This document shows positions 18,197-27,873 of a stretch of DNA of 64,000 nucleotides, piece after piece. The notes below the pieces were generated by a model, which saw only the letters and a list, made by a program, of their open reading frames with translations, did not search any database and was not told the DNA's origin. Origin of the DNA: Lachnospiraceae bacterium (lineage in GTDB: Bacteria; Bacillota; Clostridia; Lachnospirales; Lachnospiraceae); the NCBI GenBank assembly GCA_017634455.1, contig JAGBNK010000022.1, forward strand, positions 50,151 through 114,150, in the 5' to 3' direction. How positions within the stretch are numbered: position 1 is the first letter of the stretch; each line of letters begins with the position of its first letter. A program made the translations under genes and the position numbers.

Positions 18197-18233
18197 AAAT
18201 GGCTTGTTTTATGGGCAAAATCACAAGCCATTT
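18197..18233. repeat. Inverted repeat upstream of guaB and hisA
   Basis: Eleven-base perfect arms AAATGGCTTGT/ACAAGCCATTT with a 15-base loop, in the 312-base divergent gap between guaB and the hisA-like gene. It lacks a clear T run, so it may be a leader hairpin or operator rather than a terminator. Nothing else stands out in this gap. Confidence 0.6.
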
Positions 18234-18374
18234 GGGTAATGTTTTAAAGGGCTAAAGTGCTCTCTATTATTTTCTTACGAAATATGGTATCCTTGTTACT
18301 GTATATTAAGTTAGAACACGGGCCTTGTTATATAGGAGCCTGTGTATAAATAGGAAAGGAAGTGGTCATAGACT

Positions 18375-19154
18375 ATGGAATATCGACCGTGTATAGATGT
18401 GCACAACGGTAAAGTGAAACAAATTGTGGGAAGCTCACTGGATGATGAGGGAGCCTCCGCCCAGGAAAACTTCGTATCAAAAAGGGATGCTGATTTCTTT
18501 GCGGAGTTTTATGCCAAGGACGGATTGAGAGGCGGACATGTGATTCTGCTGAATAAGGTGGGAAGCCCATATTATGAGGACACCAAGAGACAGGCTTTGC
18601 TTGCTCTGCAGACTTATCCAAATGGTTTGCAAGTTGGAGGTGGCATAAATGCTGACAATGCCCAGGAATTTCTGGATGCAGGTGCCAGCCATGTTATTGT
18701 GACTTCGTATGTGTTCTCAGATGGCAAGATTAATTATGAAAATCTCCAGAAACTAGTGGATGCTGTTGGCAAGGAACATATAGTTCTGGATTTGAGCTGC
18801 CGCAGAGTGGAGGATGAGTACTTCATTGTCACTGACAGATGGCAGAATATAACCAAGGAACAGATAACCTATGATTTGCTGGATAATCTGGCAACATACT
18901 GTGATGAATTTCTGATTCATGCTGCTGATGTGGAAGGTAAATCAGATGGTATAGAGAGAGACCTGGTAGAATTGCTGGGTGGATGGGGCAAGATTCCCAT
19001 GACCTACGCTGGAGGAATCAGTACCTATCAGGATATAGAAGATGTGAAAGAGTTGGGACAGGGACATCTGAATATTACAATAGGAACAGCTCTTGATCTC
19101 TTCGGTGGACCTTTAAATTATGAGACTGTATTGAGTTGTGTTCAGGAGGTATAA
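18375..19154 (+). CDS. hisA: Eukaryotic-type phosphoribosylformimino-AICAR-phosphate isomerase (HisA/HIS6-like)
   Basis: 259 residues of (beta/alpha)8 barrel. The N-terminus YRPCIDVHNGKVKQIVG matches the fungal/plant HIS6-type isomerase rather than the usual bacterial HisA, which begins with a P-AIDL-GK motif. LQVGGGINADNA and TYAGGISTYQDI carry the two phosphate-binding Gly loops, and D8 and the VLDLSCRR region fit the catalytic face. It isomerises ProFAR to PRFAR in histidine synthesis. It is not in a his operon; it overlaps the ribosome site of dapF, so these two amino-acid genes are co-transcribed. Confidence 0.88.
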   Translation: MEYRPCIDVHNGKVKQIVGSSLDDEGASAQENFVSKRDADFFAEFYAKDGLRGGHVILLNKVGSPYYEDTKRQALLALQTYPNGLQVGGGINADNAQEFLDAGASHVIVTSYVFSDGKINYENLQKLVDAVGKEHIVLDLSCRRVEDEYFIVTDRWQNITKEQITYDLLDNLATYCDEFLIHAADVEGKSDGIERDLVELLGGWGKIPMTYAGGISTYQDIEDVKELGQGHLNITIGTALDLFGGPLNYETVLSCVQEV

Positions 19155-19156
19155 AA

Positions 19157-20026
19157 TTGAAATTTACAAAGATGCATGGGTGTGGAAATGATTATGTGTA
19201 TGTAGATTGCACGGAGACACTCATAGACAAGATTGAGGAGACAGCAAGATTTGTAAGTGATAGACATTTTGGAATTGGTTCTGATGGCTTGATTCTCATT
19301 AGAGATTCTAAGGTGGCAGACTTTATGATGGATATGTATAATGCAGATGGTTCCAGAGGAATGATGTGCGGAAATGGTATCCGAAGCGTGGCAAAATACG
19401 TATATGACCATAAGTTGACTGATAAATCAACAATCACTATAGAGACATTATCAGGCATTAAGACCTTGGAACTTACTATAGCAGATGACAAGGTTGAATC
19501 AGTCAAGGTAGATATGGGAGAGCCTATATTAGTACCGGAGGAGATTCCTGTGGATCCTACTGTACTGGGCTTGGAAGCTCATACAAGAGATGCCATTGTA
19601 GGTCATGACTTTGTAGTGGATGGTAGAAATTATCCTATTACATGTATCTCTATGGGTAATCCTCATTGCGTTACATTTATTGAGGAAAATGTTAGAGACT
19701 TTGATTTGGAGACAGTGGGACCGAAGTTTGAATCTCATCCATTGTTCCCAGAGAGAGTTAATACTGAATTTATCAATGTAATAGATGATTCTCACCTTAG
19801 AATGAGAGTTTGGGAGAGAGGCTCTGGAGAGACTCTGGCTTGTGGAACAGGAACATGTGCTTCTGTAATGGCAGCATATTTAAATGGGTTCACAACCAAT
19901 GCTGTGGACGTGGAACTTATGGGCGGACATCTCTTCATAGAATATGATAAGGATACAAATCATATATTTATGACAGGTCCTGCTACAGAGGTTTATAATG
20001 GAGAAATAAAATTGCCTTGGGAATAG
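19157..20026 (+). CDS. dapF: Diaminopimelate epimerase
   Basis: 289 residues. It interconverts LL- and meso-diaminopimelate for lysine and peptidoglycan. Both catalytic cysteines are present: C71 in SRGMMCGNGIRS and C229 in ETLACGTGTCAS. I place the start at TTG 19157, six bases after AGGAGGT, because it yields the canonical N-terminus KFTKMHGCGNDY; the upstream ATG at 19136 has no ribosome site. Confidence 0.95.
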   Translation: MKFTKMHGCGNDYVYVDCTETLIDKIEETARFVSDRHFGIGSDGLILIRDSKVADFMMDMYNADGSRGMMCGNGIRSVAKYVYDHKLTDKSTITIETLSGIKTLELTIADDKVESVKVDMGEPILVPEEIPVDPTVLGLEAHTRDAIVGHDFVVDGRNYPITCISMGNPHCVTFIEENVRDFDLETVGPKFESHPLFPERVNTEFINVIDDSHLRMRVWERGSGETLACGTGTCASVMAAYLNGFTTNAVDVELMGGHLFIEYDKDTNHIFMTGPATEVYNGEIKLPWE

Positions 20027-20089
20027 GCAATTAATTATTGCAGATAATATGCAATGAAATTTGGAAGTATAAATGGGGAAGAGAAGAGT

Positions 20090-20929
20090 ATGAAGCCAAA
20101 ATATTTGAATGTATATTTGGAGAGAGACAAGTTTACAGAACAGACTTATGAGAAGGAAATGGAGGAGGTTCAGAGACTTGCTGAAAGCTTCGAGAGGACT
20201 ATATATTTAGATCCGGAGACTGTAAGTTGCTTGTTTGAACAGATGACTCCGGAAGATTGCATATGTATTACCACATCAGCAGATTTATCCTGGCAGCTTA
20301 TGGGATTGGGATATGCTGTGGTAGGCTTTGAGACAGACGACTCAGAGATGATGAAAGCACCATATGTACTGCTTGATTTGGAAGAGATAGAATATGATGA
20401 TTTGCTGAAAATCTATCAGAGATATCATGATATTCCGTGGCATATTTTAGATACTTCAAGATGTACTATCAGGGAATTTGGAATGGATGACCTGGAACAA
20501 TTGGAAGAGATGTATGCTGTACCGGGATTTACGGAATTCATTGAGCCATTGTATGCTCATGAGCTGGAGCGTGAATATGAGCGCAATTATATAGACAATA
20601 TTTATAAATTCTATGGTTTTGGTATGTGGCTGGTTTTCCACAAGGAAAGCGGCAGACTAATAGGCAGAGCTGGAATTGAATTTAGAGATGATTGTGGCGA
20701 GAATGAGGTGGAGCTGGGATATGCCATTTTGCCGGAATTCAGAGGGATGGGTATTGCTACGGAAATCTGCACAGCAATTATTGATTATGTGCGAGAAGAA
20801 CTGGCAATGAGAAGTATTATCTGTAGGGTAAATGTGGCAAATGAGAAATCTCAGAAGTTTATTGAGAAGTTAGGCTTTACTGTCCGTAATCAGGTTGATG
20901 AACTCTATATTTATGAGTACTGGCTTTAA
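20090..20929 (+). CDS. GNAT-family N-acetyltransferase with N-terminal extension
   Basis: 279 residues. The GNAT fold is in the second half (about 134-275): TIREFGMDDLEQL, GRAGIEFR, VELGYAILPEFRGMGIATE (acetyl-CoA loop) and NVANEKSQKFIEKLGF. The first 125 residues form a small alpha/beta domain I do not recognise (CICITTSADLSWQLMGLG, then YVLLDLEEIEYDDLL); a similar arrangement of a HAD-like or receiver-like unit before GNAT is seen in some Clostridia. ATG 20090 follows GGGGAAGAGAAG. The substrate is unknown. Confidence 0.8.
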   Translation: MKPKYLNVYLERDKFTEQTYEKEMEEVQRLAESFERTIYLDPETVSCLFEQMTPEDCICITTSADLSWQLMGLGYAVVGFETDDSEMMKAPYVLLDLEEIEYDDLLKIYQRYHDIPWHILDTSRCTIREFGMDDLEQLEEMYAVPGFTEFIEPLYAHELEREYERNYIDNIYKFYGFGMWLVFHKESGRLIGRAGIEFRDDCGENEVELGYAILPEFRGMGIATEICTAIIDYVREELAMRSIICRVNVANEKSQKFIEKLGFTVRNQVDELYIYEYWL

Positions 20930-20978
20930 TTGATTTGGCCTATGATCTGATATGTATAATAATAAAATAATAGAAATT

Positions 20979-21020
20979 TAAAGAGGCATGATTCCTTAAT
21001 TGGAGTCATGCCTCTTTGCG
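20979..21020. terminator. Bidirectional terminator
   Basis: Sixteen-base stem AAAGAGGCATGATTCC/GGAGTCATGCCTCTTT between the GNAT gene and the convergent MATE gene. Confidence 0.92.
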
Positions 21021-21056
21021 AAAAAGAATTATATTATGGGATAGGAAACCTCTGAT

Positions 21057-22499
21057 TTAAGCGCAAGTTGACTGAGCATTCTGTTTTTCATCAGAAATAT
21101 CTTGATGCTTCTGTGTTCCATGGATTGTAGTTGATGTTATAGAACCTGGAGTCTTTGAGCTTGAACTGTCAATGGTCAGACTTCTGAACCATTTTAGTGT
21201 CAGAAGAACTGTTATTATAATAGTGAAAAACATTGTAACAGCGTGGGCAAAGGCTACACCATAAGCACCGAAAATCCTGTTTAATATAATCAGTACAGGA
21301 ATATATATTAAGCCCTTGTCAAGGAGGGAGGCAAAGATTGCATAGCTGGCTTTGCCTGTGGCCTGTAGAGATGTCTGGCATAACTGATATATGCCGAATA
21401 CAGGACCGACAATAACTCCTGCCAATACGAAAATCTGACCGATGGATATAACATCAGCATCATCAATAAATGCTGCCACCAGGCTGTTCTTAAATATGAA
21501 TACAAGGGCTGTCAGAATTAATCCCAGAACAACAGAGAATGTACCTGTGGATTTAATAATACTCTTCATACGAGTATAGTTTTTGGCACCGAAGTTAAAT
21601 GAGATTGCAGGTTGCATTCCCATACATATTGCCATGATAAGCATTGTGATAACCATGTTTACCTTGCCGGCTACACTCTGGGCTGCCAGGTAAGTTGAAC
21701 CGTAATTCATCATCATTCTATTTGCGATAATTCCTGACACGCTGCTTAGAATAGTTGAGACTGTCATTGGTAATCCTAAAGTGATTACTGGAATCATAAT
21801 GCCGGTAGTGAAAGCCTCCTTGGTAATTGATGGAAGGAAGGCTCTTTTCTTGGTAAACATTAATGCCAAGAGAATCACTGAGGTTAAAACATTTCCCAAA
21901 ACAGTTGCAAAGGCTGCGCCGAATACATCCCAATGGAATACCAGAATGAACAGGGCGTCCAATACAATATTTAACATAGTTCCTGACAAAGTGGCCATCA
22001 TTGGAGTGGCGCCGTCACCGTCTGCTCTAATAATTGAACCGAAGCACTGGCTTAGAAGAACCAGAGGAGCAGAGAAACTAAATATCTTGATATAGGTGAT
22101 TGTATCTGCCAGAGTATGTGCATCAGCTCCCAGTAGAATGGCGATTTTGTCTGAGAAACCGAATACTACTGCAAAGAATATAAGACTAATAATCAATCCC
22201 CCAGTGAAACAGAACCCTGTTACATGTCTGATTTTGTCCTTATTGCCTTCTCCCAGGGCGATGGATACAGAGGTTGTTCCGCCGTTTCCAAAGAGGGTGC
22301 CGATACCTGATAAAATGGTAAATAGTGGCATGCCCAAAGAGATGGCAGATATTTTGTTTGGATCACCAGTCTGACCGATGAAATAAGTGTCGGCCACGTT
22401 GTAGATGATCATAATCAATATTACAACTACTGTTGGAACAGATAGTTTAAGCATAAGTTCCCAGAAGGAACCTTTTTCCAATACAGAATCATTTTTCAT
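21057..22499 (-). CDS. MATE-family multidrug efflux protein
   Basis: 480 residues with about twelve membrane helices. The N-terminal IYNVADTYFIGQTGD and SLGMPLFTILSGIGTLFGNGG, and the mirrored TVSTILSSVSGIIANRMM in the second half, are MATE signatures. It exports cationic drugs or metabolites using a Na+ or H+ gradient. The C-terminal 35 residues are polar and low in complexity. A TetR gene is divergent from it across 116 bases, with a palindrome between, so repression by that regulator is likely. Confidence 0.92.
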   Translation of the reverse strand: MKNDSVLEKGSFWELMLKLSVPTVVVILIMIIYNVADTYFIGQTGDPNKISAISLGMPLFTILSGIGTLFGNGGTTSVSIALGEGNKDKIRHVTGFCFTGGLIISLIFFAVVFGFSDKIAILLGADAHTLADTITYIKIFSFSAPLVLLSQCFGSIIRADGDGATPMMATLSGTMLNIVLDALFILVFHWDVFGAAFATVLGNVLTSVILLALMFTKKRAFLPSITKEAFTTGIMIPVITLGLPMTVSTILSSVSGIIANRMMMNYGSTYLAAQSVAGKVNMVITMLIMAICMGMQPAISFNFGAKNYTRMKSIIKSTGTFSVVLGLILTALVFIFKNSLVAAFIDDADVISIGQIFVLAGVIVGPVFGIYQLCQTSLQATGKASYAIFASLLDKGLIYIPVLIILNRIFGAYGVAFAHAVTMFFTIIITVLLTLKWFRSLTIDSSSSKTPGSITSTTIHGTQKHQDISDEKQNAQSTCA

Positions 22500-22565
22500 G
22501 TCGTTTCTCCTTGTGTAAAATGTTGAAAAATTTAAAATGTAGTTTTATTATGAGATTAGTATAAT

Positions 22566-22580
22566 CCCTAAAATATAGGG
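22566..22580. promoter_or_regulatory. Candidate operator between MATE and TetR genes
   Basis: Inverted repeat CCCTA-AAATA-TAGGG in the divergent intergenic region, well placed to control both genes. Assignment to the TetR protein is inferred. Confidence 0.5.
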
Positions 22581-22615
22581 TTTCAACCGACAATGTATGG
22601 AGAAGTGTAGAAATA

Positions 22616-23206
22616 ATGAATGTAGATAATAATGTGAGATTTAAGGAAACAGAAGAGAAAATTATGAAAGCCTACGGCAGGCTGGCCGTAAAGATGCCTA
22701 TAAACAAGATAAGCGTCAGCGCCATATGTAAGGAGGCTGGAATTCACAGAACAACATTTTACGGACATTTTCAGGATATAATTGAGCTTGGAGATATGGT
22801 TGAGATTGAGCAAATAAACCGATTGGTTCATTATTATATAGATTCAGATAATTTTGATTTCCCTGCTATGATTATGGCCATGTTTCAGTTCTATTATGAG
22901 AACAGGGAGGTTATCAGAAGACACCTCTTTCAGGCAGATGATGGTGAAGTGACTGAGAGAATCCGCAAGAACTTCTTGCCCAAGGAGTTGTCTGCAGAAT
23001 ATGCCAGATGCTTTGATTGTCAAAGTGATACAGAACTGCAGTATCATCAGGTGTTCTTTGAAAATGGTTTTGTAAATGTGCTTAAACAGTGGATTCTAAC
23101 CGGGTGTAAGGAATCTTATGAGGAAATGGCCAGACTTATAATCAAAATATATGTTACAGCCATGAAACCGGAGGTGAGAGCAGGCATTGGAGATGAGTGG
23201 CTTTAG
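22616..23206 (+). CDS. TetR/AcrR-family transcriptional regulator
   Basis: 196 residues. The N-terminal helix-turn-helix (about 14-58) reads INKISVSAICKEAGIHRTTFYGHF, a standard TetR DNA-recognition region. The C-terminal part matches the TetR_C family seen in Clostridia (KQWILTGCKESYEEMARLI). It is divergent from the MATE gene and probably represses it until a substrate binds. Confidence 0.9.
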   Translation: MNVDNNVRFKETEEKIMKAYGRLAVKMPINKISVSAICKEAGIHRTTFYGHFQDIIELGDMVEIEQINRLVHYYIDSDNFDFPAMIMAMFQFYYENREVIRRHLFQADDGEVTERIRKNFLPKELSAEYARCFDCQSDTELQYHQVFFENGFVNVLKQWILTGCKESYEEMARLIIKIYVTAMKPEVRAGIGDEWL

Positions 23207-23290
23207 TAAATAAAAATCTATTATTCATAATCAGTATGTGGTAGTATTAATACATAGTTTATTAATTGTGAGACAAAACAGAGGTGGGTT

Positions 23291-24217
23291 ATGGCAGAGA
23301 CAAATATTTTGCTTGAGGCAGGTAATAATCAATTAGAGTTGCTGAAGTTTAAGGTTGCGGGTCAATACTATGCAATCAATGTTGCCAAGACAGATGAGAG
23401 CATAGATTATATGGAAGTGACACCGGTTCCATTATCTCGACCAGAGATTAAGGGAATATTGGCTATCAGAGATACTCTGGTTACTGTTATCGACTTGAAG
23501 AAAGTACTGTTTGATGAGTATACAGAGATTACTCCAAGTACTAGTATTATTTTAACTAATTTCAATAAGTTGAATTTGGGATTTGTAGTTGATGAGATTG
23601 TAGGAATCAGCAGATTCAGCTGGCTACATATACTAAAGCCTGAGGCTACAATTTCTAGTACAGACGAGGGCATTATCACAGGCTTGGTAAAGGACGAGGA
23701 TCGTATTGTATGTATTCTTGATTTTGAGAAGATTGTAAGTGATATCAATCCTCAGTGTGGCTTGACTTCATCTGATTTGGATGATTCAGTTATGAAGAAT
23801 TCCAACAAGAGAGAAGACTATAGCCTGTTGGTTGCAGAGGATTCAAAGCTTCTTAACAAGCTTATTGTCAAGTCCCTGTTGGATGCTGGATATCAGGTGA
23901 AATCCGTATGGAATGGTTCTGAGGCCTGGGATGAAATCACTGCCTGTGGAACCAGGGAGGAATTGTTGAAGAAGTATCAACTTCTTATTACAGATATTGA
24001 GATGCCAGTTATGGATGGTATTACTCTGTCGAGAAATGTGAAGAAGAGCGATGAGTACAAGTCGCTTCCAATATGCGTATTCTCCAGTCTGGTAAATGAG
24101 ATGCTTATTAACAAGGTAAAGGAATTAGAGATTGATGCTATGATTACCAAGCCGGAGATTGGAAAACTGGTTGAGAAAATAGATTCAATGCTTGGAATAT
24201 CAATTAGTGGTAAGTAA
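23291..24217 (+). CDS. cheV: Chemotaxis coupling protein CheV (CheW-REC)
   Basis: 308 residues. A CheW-like domain (about 15-155: LLKFKVAGQYYAINVAKTDE, ILAIRDTLVTVIDL) is joined to a receiver domain (about 178-305) with E183/D184, phospho-acceptor D235 in LLITDIEMPVMDG, S265-region FSSL and a Lys in MITKPEIG. CheV couples chemoreceptors to CheA and helps adaptation. No other che gene is adjacent; a broken chemoreceptor gene lies 9.5 kb away. GAGGTGGGTT precedes the ATG, and a terminator ends it. Confidence 0.93.
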   Translation: MAETNILLEAGNNQLELLKFKVAGQYYAINVAKTDESIDYMEVTPVPLSRPEIKGILAIRDTLVTVIDLKKVLFDEYTEITPSTSIILTNFNKLNLGFVVDEIVGISRFSWLHILKPEATISSTDEGIITGLVKDEDRIVCILDFEKIVSDINPQCGLTSSDLDDSVMKNSNKREDYSLLVAEDSKLLNKLIVKSLLDAGYQVKSVWNGSEAWDEITACGTREELLKKYQLLITDIEMPVMDGITLSRNVKKSDEYKSLPICVFSSLVNEMLINKVKELEIDAMITKPEIGKLVEKIDSMLGISISGK

Positions 24218-24237
24218 TTAGAATTCATGGATATATC

Positions 24238-24272
24238 AAAAGGCAGATTAAGATTTTAATCTGCCTTTTTCA
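24238..24272 (+). terminator. Intrinsic terminator after cheV
   Basis: Stem AAAAGGCAGATTA/TAATCTGCCTTTT with short loop and T run. Confidence 0.92.
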
Positions 24273-24409
24273 TTTTGTTAAATATTTGAAATGTATTATA
24301 TAACAAATATGTATTACAGGTGTGATTATATGGGATTTTTGGCAATGTGACTATGGAGTATATGAGCTATTTTTGATATAATTTAGGAAAAATTTTTTAG
24401 GAGAAATAT

Positions 24410-25504
24410 ATGAATTCGAAATTAAACTCGAAAAAGGGAGTTTTTATAGCTTTAGTTGTTATTCTGGTGGTTATATTATTGACGCCATTTAACTGGTATA
24501 AGAGCTCATCAAGAGCTGTATCAGAAGATAGCAGTGAAGTGGAATTTGTAGTAAGTGAAGGGGCCACACTTGGTCAGGTTGCTGCTGAATTGGAGAATGC
24601 TGGCATAATTCGAAGCGCAGCTGCTGTGAAGATATATAACAAGTTACAAGGCGGTATCATTTTACAGGCTGGAACTTATAAGCTTGATAAGTCATGGAAT
24701 ATGCCAACTATTATCGATAATATTTCTGTGGGAAATGCAGTTGATTCAAGCATAAACCTCACATTTATCGAAGGAACCGGAGTGAAGGAGTACGCGGATG
24801 TAATAGCAGCCAATACTTCCAATACCAGAGAAGAAGTTCTTGCAGTTATGTCTGATACAGATTACATCAGAACCTTGATAGATAAATACTGGTTCTTGAC
24901 AGATGATATTTTAAATGAAGATATCTACTACCCACTTGAGGGTTATCTCATGCCAAACACTTACAAGGTGGCAAATGAAAATGTGGATGTGAAGACAATT
25001 GTGGAGATGCTTCTGGACCAGACTGCAACAGTATTAGAGCCATACAGATCTACTGTTGAATCGGGTAGTACAGGATATACAATTCATGAGATTATGACTT
25101 TGGCTTCTGTCACAGAGCGTGAGGGCAAGAGTACAGAGGATAGAGCAGAGATAATTGGAGTATTCAAGAATCGTCTGGCTGCAGGTATGAGCCTAGGCAG
25201 CGATGTTACAACTTATTATGCATTTGGCGTTGATATGGCCACAAGCGATTTAACATATAATCAGCTTCATTCGGCTAATCCATATAATACCAGAGGGCCT
25301 GGAATGGAGGGAAAACTTCCAGTGGGGCCTATATGTAATCCATCAGAGGATGCAATTGATGCAGTATTCAATTACAAAAACACAGATGCTATGTATTTTG
25401 TGGCAGATGTAAATGGCAAAGTATATTTCACCAAAACATCGGCAGAACATGAAGCGAAGATAGCGGAACTAAAGGCAGCAGGACTTTGGCATATATATGA
25501 ATAA
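24410..25504 (+). CDS. mltG: Endolytic transglycosylase MltG
   Basis: 364 residues: short cytoplasmic N-terminus, one membrane anchor (about 11-26), a LysM-like subdomain (about 44-110) and the YceG/MltG catalytic domain. The catalytic glutamate is E236 in LASVTEREGKS; NPYNTRGPGMEGKLPVGPICNPS and the final DGKVYFTKTxxEH-type motif are diagnostic. It cuts nascent glycan strands and acts as a terminase for peptidoglycan polymerisation. It lies 41 bases upstream of rel. Confidence 0.95.
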   Translation: MNSKLNSKKGVFIALVVILVVILLTPFNWYKSSSRAVSEDSSEVEFVVSEGATLGQVAAELENAGIIRSAAAVKIYNKLQGGIILQAGTYKLDKSWNMPTIIDNISVGNAVDSSINLTFIEGTGVKEYADVIAANTSNTREEVLAVMSDTDYIRTLIDKYWFLTDDILNEDIYYPLEGYLMPNTYKVANENVDVKTIVEMLLDQTATVLEPYRSTVESGSTGYTIHEIMTLASVTEREGKSTEDRAEIIGVFKNRLAAGMSLGSDVTTYYAFGVDMATSDLTYNQLHSANPYNTRGPGMEGKLPVGPICNPSEDAIDAVFNYKNTDAMYFVADVNGKVYFTKTSAEHEAKIAELKAAGLWHIYE

Positions 25505-25545
25505 GTGGTACAATATATCACATAAATTGAGGAAGGAGGCGGACA

Positions 25546-27873
25546 ATGGCTGAATTGACAGAAAAAGAAGTTAGACAACTTGAACAGAGATACAATCAGA
25601 CAGTAGATAGCGTGGTTGCTACAGAAGATTTCGTGGATCCACAGGAATTGTATGATGAGCTGATTGCCCGTGTCCGTAAATATCATCCAAGTGATGATAT
25701 ATCAATGATAGAGAAGGCTTACAAGGTGGCGCGAGATGCTCATGAGGGACAGGCGAGAAAGTCTGGGGAGCCTTATATTATCCATCCGTTGTGTGTGGCT
25801 ATCATTTTGGCGGATTTGGAGTTAGATAAGGAGACAATTGTGGCAGGACTTCTCCATGATGTGGTAGAAGATACTGTTATGACTACTGAGGAAATCGAGA
25901 AGGAATTCAACAAGGAAGTTGCACTTTTAGTTGACGGTGTCACAAAGTTGGGACAGTTGTCTTATGATGCTGACAAGGTGGAAGTTCAGGCAGAGAACTT
26001 GCGTAAGATGTTCCTTGCTATGGCCAAGGATATAAGAGTTATCCTCATTAAGCTGGCGGATAGACTCCACAATATGCGTACATTGAAATACATGGCCCCT
26101 GAGAAACAGAAGGAGAAAGCCAGAGAGACCATGGAGATTTATGCTCCTCTTGCACAGCGTCTCGGTATTTCTAAAATCAAGATTGAGCTTGATGATTTGT
26201 CTCTGAAATATTTGAAGTCAGAGGCTTACTATGACCTGGTTGAGAAAATTGCACTTCGTCGTCAGGAGCGTGATGACTATGTGCAAAGCTTGGTAGAAGA
26301 GGTTCGCAAGCACATTGAGGGAGCTGGAATTGAGGCTGAGATAGAAGGAAGAGCGAAGCATTTCTTCAGCATTTACAAGAAGATGGTGAACCAGAACAAG
26401 ACATTAGACCAGATTTATGATCTCTTTGCCATTAGAATTATTGTAAATTCTGTAAAGGATTGTTATGCAGCTTTGGGCGTTATCCATGAGATGTATACAC
26501 CAATTCCTGGTAGATTTAAGGATTACATTGCTATGCCGAAGCCGAACATGTACCAATCACTTCATACCACATTGATTGGACCTACAGGTTCGCCTTTTGA
26601 GATACAGATTAGAACTTATGAGATGCATCGTACTTCTGAGTACGGTATTGCTGCTCATTGGAAATACAAGGAGAGTGGCGAAGGCTCTACTCTCAATAAG
26701 GAAGAGGAGAAGTTAAGCTGGCTTAGACAGATTTTGGAGTGGCAGCAGGATATGTCCGACAACAAGGAATTTATGAGCCTGTTGAAGAGTGATTTGAACC
26801 TCTTCTCTGATACAGTATTCTGTTTCACACCTTCCGGGGATGTGAAGAACCTGCCAAATGGTTCTACTCCAATCGATTTCGCTTACAGCATACATTCAGC
26901 TGTAGGTAACAAGATGGTAGGTGCCAAGGTAAATGGTAAACTGGTTCCTATTGATTATGTAATTCAAAATGGAGACAGAATTGATATTATCACTTCTCAG
27001 AACTCAAGAGGACCTAGCCGTGATTGGTTAAATATTGCCAAGAGTACTCAGGCCAAGAACAAGATAAACCAGTGGTTTAGGAATGAGTTCAAAGAGGAAA
27101 ATATTATTAAAGGTAAGGAATTGATGTTATCCTCAGCCAAGGCCAAGGGTATCAATTATGCTGATATTAATAAACCTGAGTATCAGGCCAAGGTTGTGAG
27201 AAAATATGGTTTCCATAGTTGGAACGATTGCCTGGCTGCTGTGGGTCATGGTGGTTTGAAGGAAGGCCAGGTAATCACTCGTATGTACGAGGAGTACAAG
27301 AAGGATCATCCTATTGTAGTTACTGATGATGATATTTTGGCTGAAAATGCAGGAGCTAATCGTGATGCCAAGGGTGACAACCAGCCAACTCTGGATAGAA
27401 AGCACAAATCCAAGAATGGTATTACTGTAAATGGTTTGTTTGATGTATCTGTCAGATTCTCAAAATGTTGCAGCCCTGTTCCTGGAGATGAGATAGTAGG
27501 TTTTGTCACAAGAGGACGTGGCGTATCTATCCATAGAACAGATTGTATTAATATGATGAATTTGCCTGAGATTGATAAGCGCAGACTTATTGAAGCTGAG
27601 TGGTCAATTGATGGTGAGGAAAATGCTGGCGGATTATATCTGACTGAGATAAATATTTATGGTAATAACAGAAAAGGTTTGTTGGTGGATATATCTCGAA
27701 TATTTACAGAGAGTGATATTGATATTAATACAATTAATTCCAAGACTAACAAGCAGGGAGTTGCTACTATAAATGTAACTTTCAGAGTTCGCACCAAGGA
27801 CGATTTAAGAGGTCTCGTGGAGAAGCTGAGACAGGTTGAAAGTGTAGTTGATGTGGAGAGAACAACAGGATGA
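25546..27873 (+). CDS. rel: Bifunctional (p)ppGpp synthetase/hydrolase, Rel
   Basis: 775 residues with the full Rel layout: HD hydrolase (about 55-155; IIHPL with H80, HDVVEDT at 104-110 intact), RelA_SpoT synthetase (about 235-350; AMPKPNMYQSLHTT), TGS (about 395-455), helical and zinc-finger regions (SKCCSPVPGDEI) and a C-terminal ACT domain (about 695-775). Both activities should be present. It makes and degrades the stringent alarmone at the ribosome. The gene overlaps the next by four bases. Confidence 0.96.
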   Translation: MAELTEKEVRQLEQRYNQTVDSVVATEDFVDPQELYDELIARVRKYHPSDDISMIEKAYKVARDAHEGQARKSGEPYIIHPLCVAIILADLELDKETIVAGLLHDVVEDTVMTTEEIEKEFNKEVALLVDGVTKLGQLSYDADKVEVQAENLRKMFLAMAKDIRVILIKLADRLHNMRTLKYMAPEKQKEKARETMEIYAPLAQRLGISKIKIELDDLSLKYLKSEAYYDLVEKIALRRQERDDYVQSLVEEVRKHIEGAGIEAEIEGRAKHFFSIYKKMVNQNKTLDQIYDLFAIRIIVNSVKDCYAALGVIHEMYTPIPGRFKDYIAMPKPNMYQSLHTTLIGPTGSPFEIQIRTYEMHRTSEYGIAAHWKYKESGEGSTLNKEEEKLSWLRQILEWQQDMSDNKEFMSLLKSDLNLFSDTVFCFTPSGDVKNLPNGSTPIDFAYSIHSAVGNKMVGAKVNGKLVPIDYVIQNGDRIDIITSQNSRGPSRDWLNIAKSTQAKNKINQWFRNEFKEENIIKGKELMLSSAKAKGINYADINKPEYQAKVVRKYGFHSWNDCLAAVGHGGLKEGQVITRMYEEYKKDHPIVVTDDDILAENAGANRDAKGDNQPTLDRKHKSKNGITVNGLFDVSVRFSKCCSPVPGDEIVGFVTRGRGVSIHRTDCINMMNLPEIDKRRLIEAEWSIDGEENAGGLYLTEINIYGNNRKGLLVDISRIFTESDIDINTINSKTNKQGVATINVTFRVRTKDDLRGLVEKLRQVESVVDVERTTG

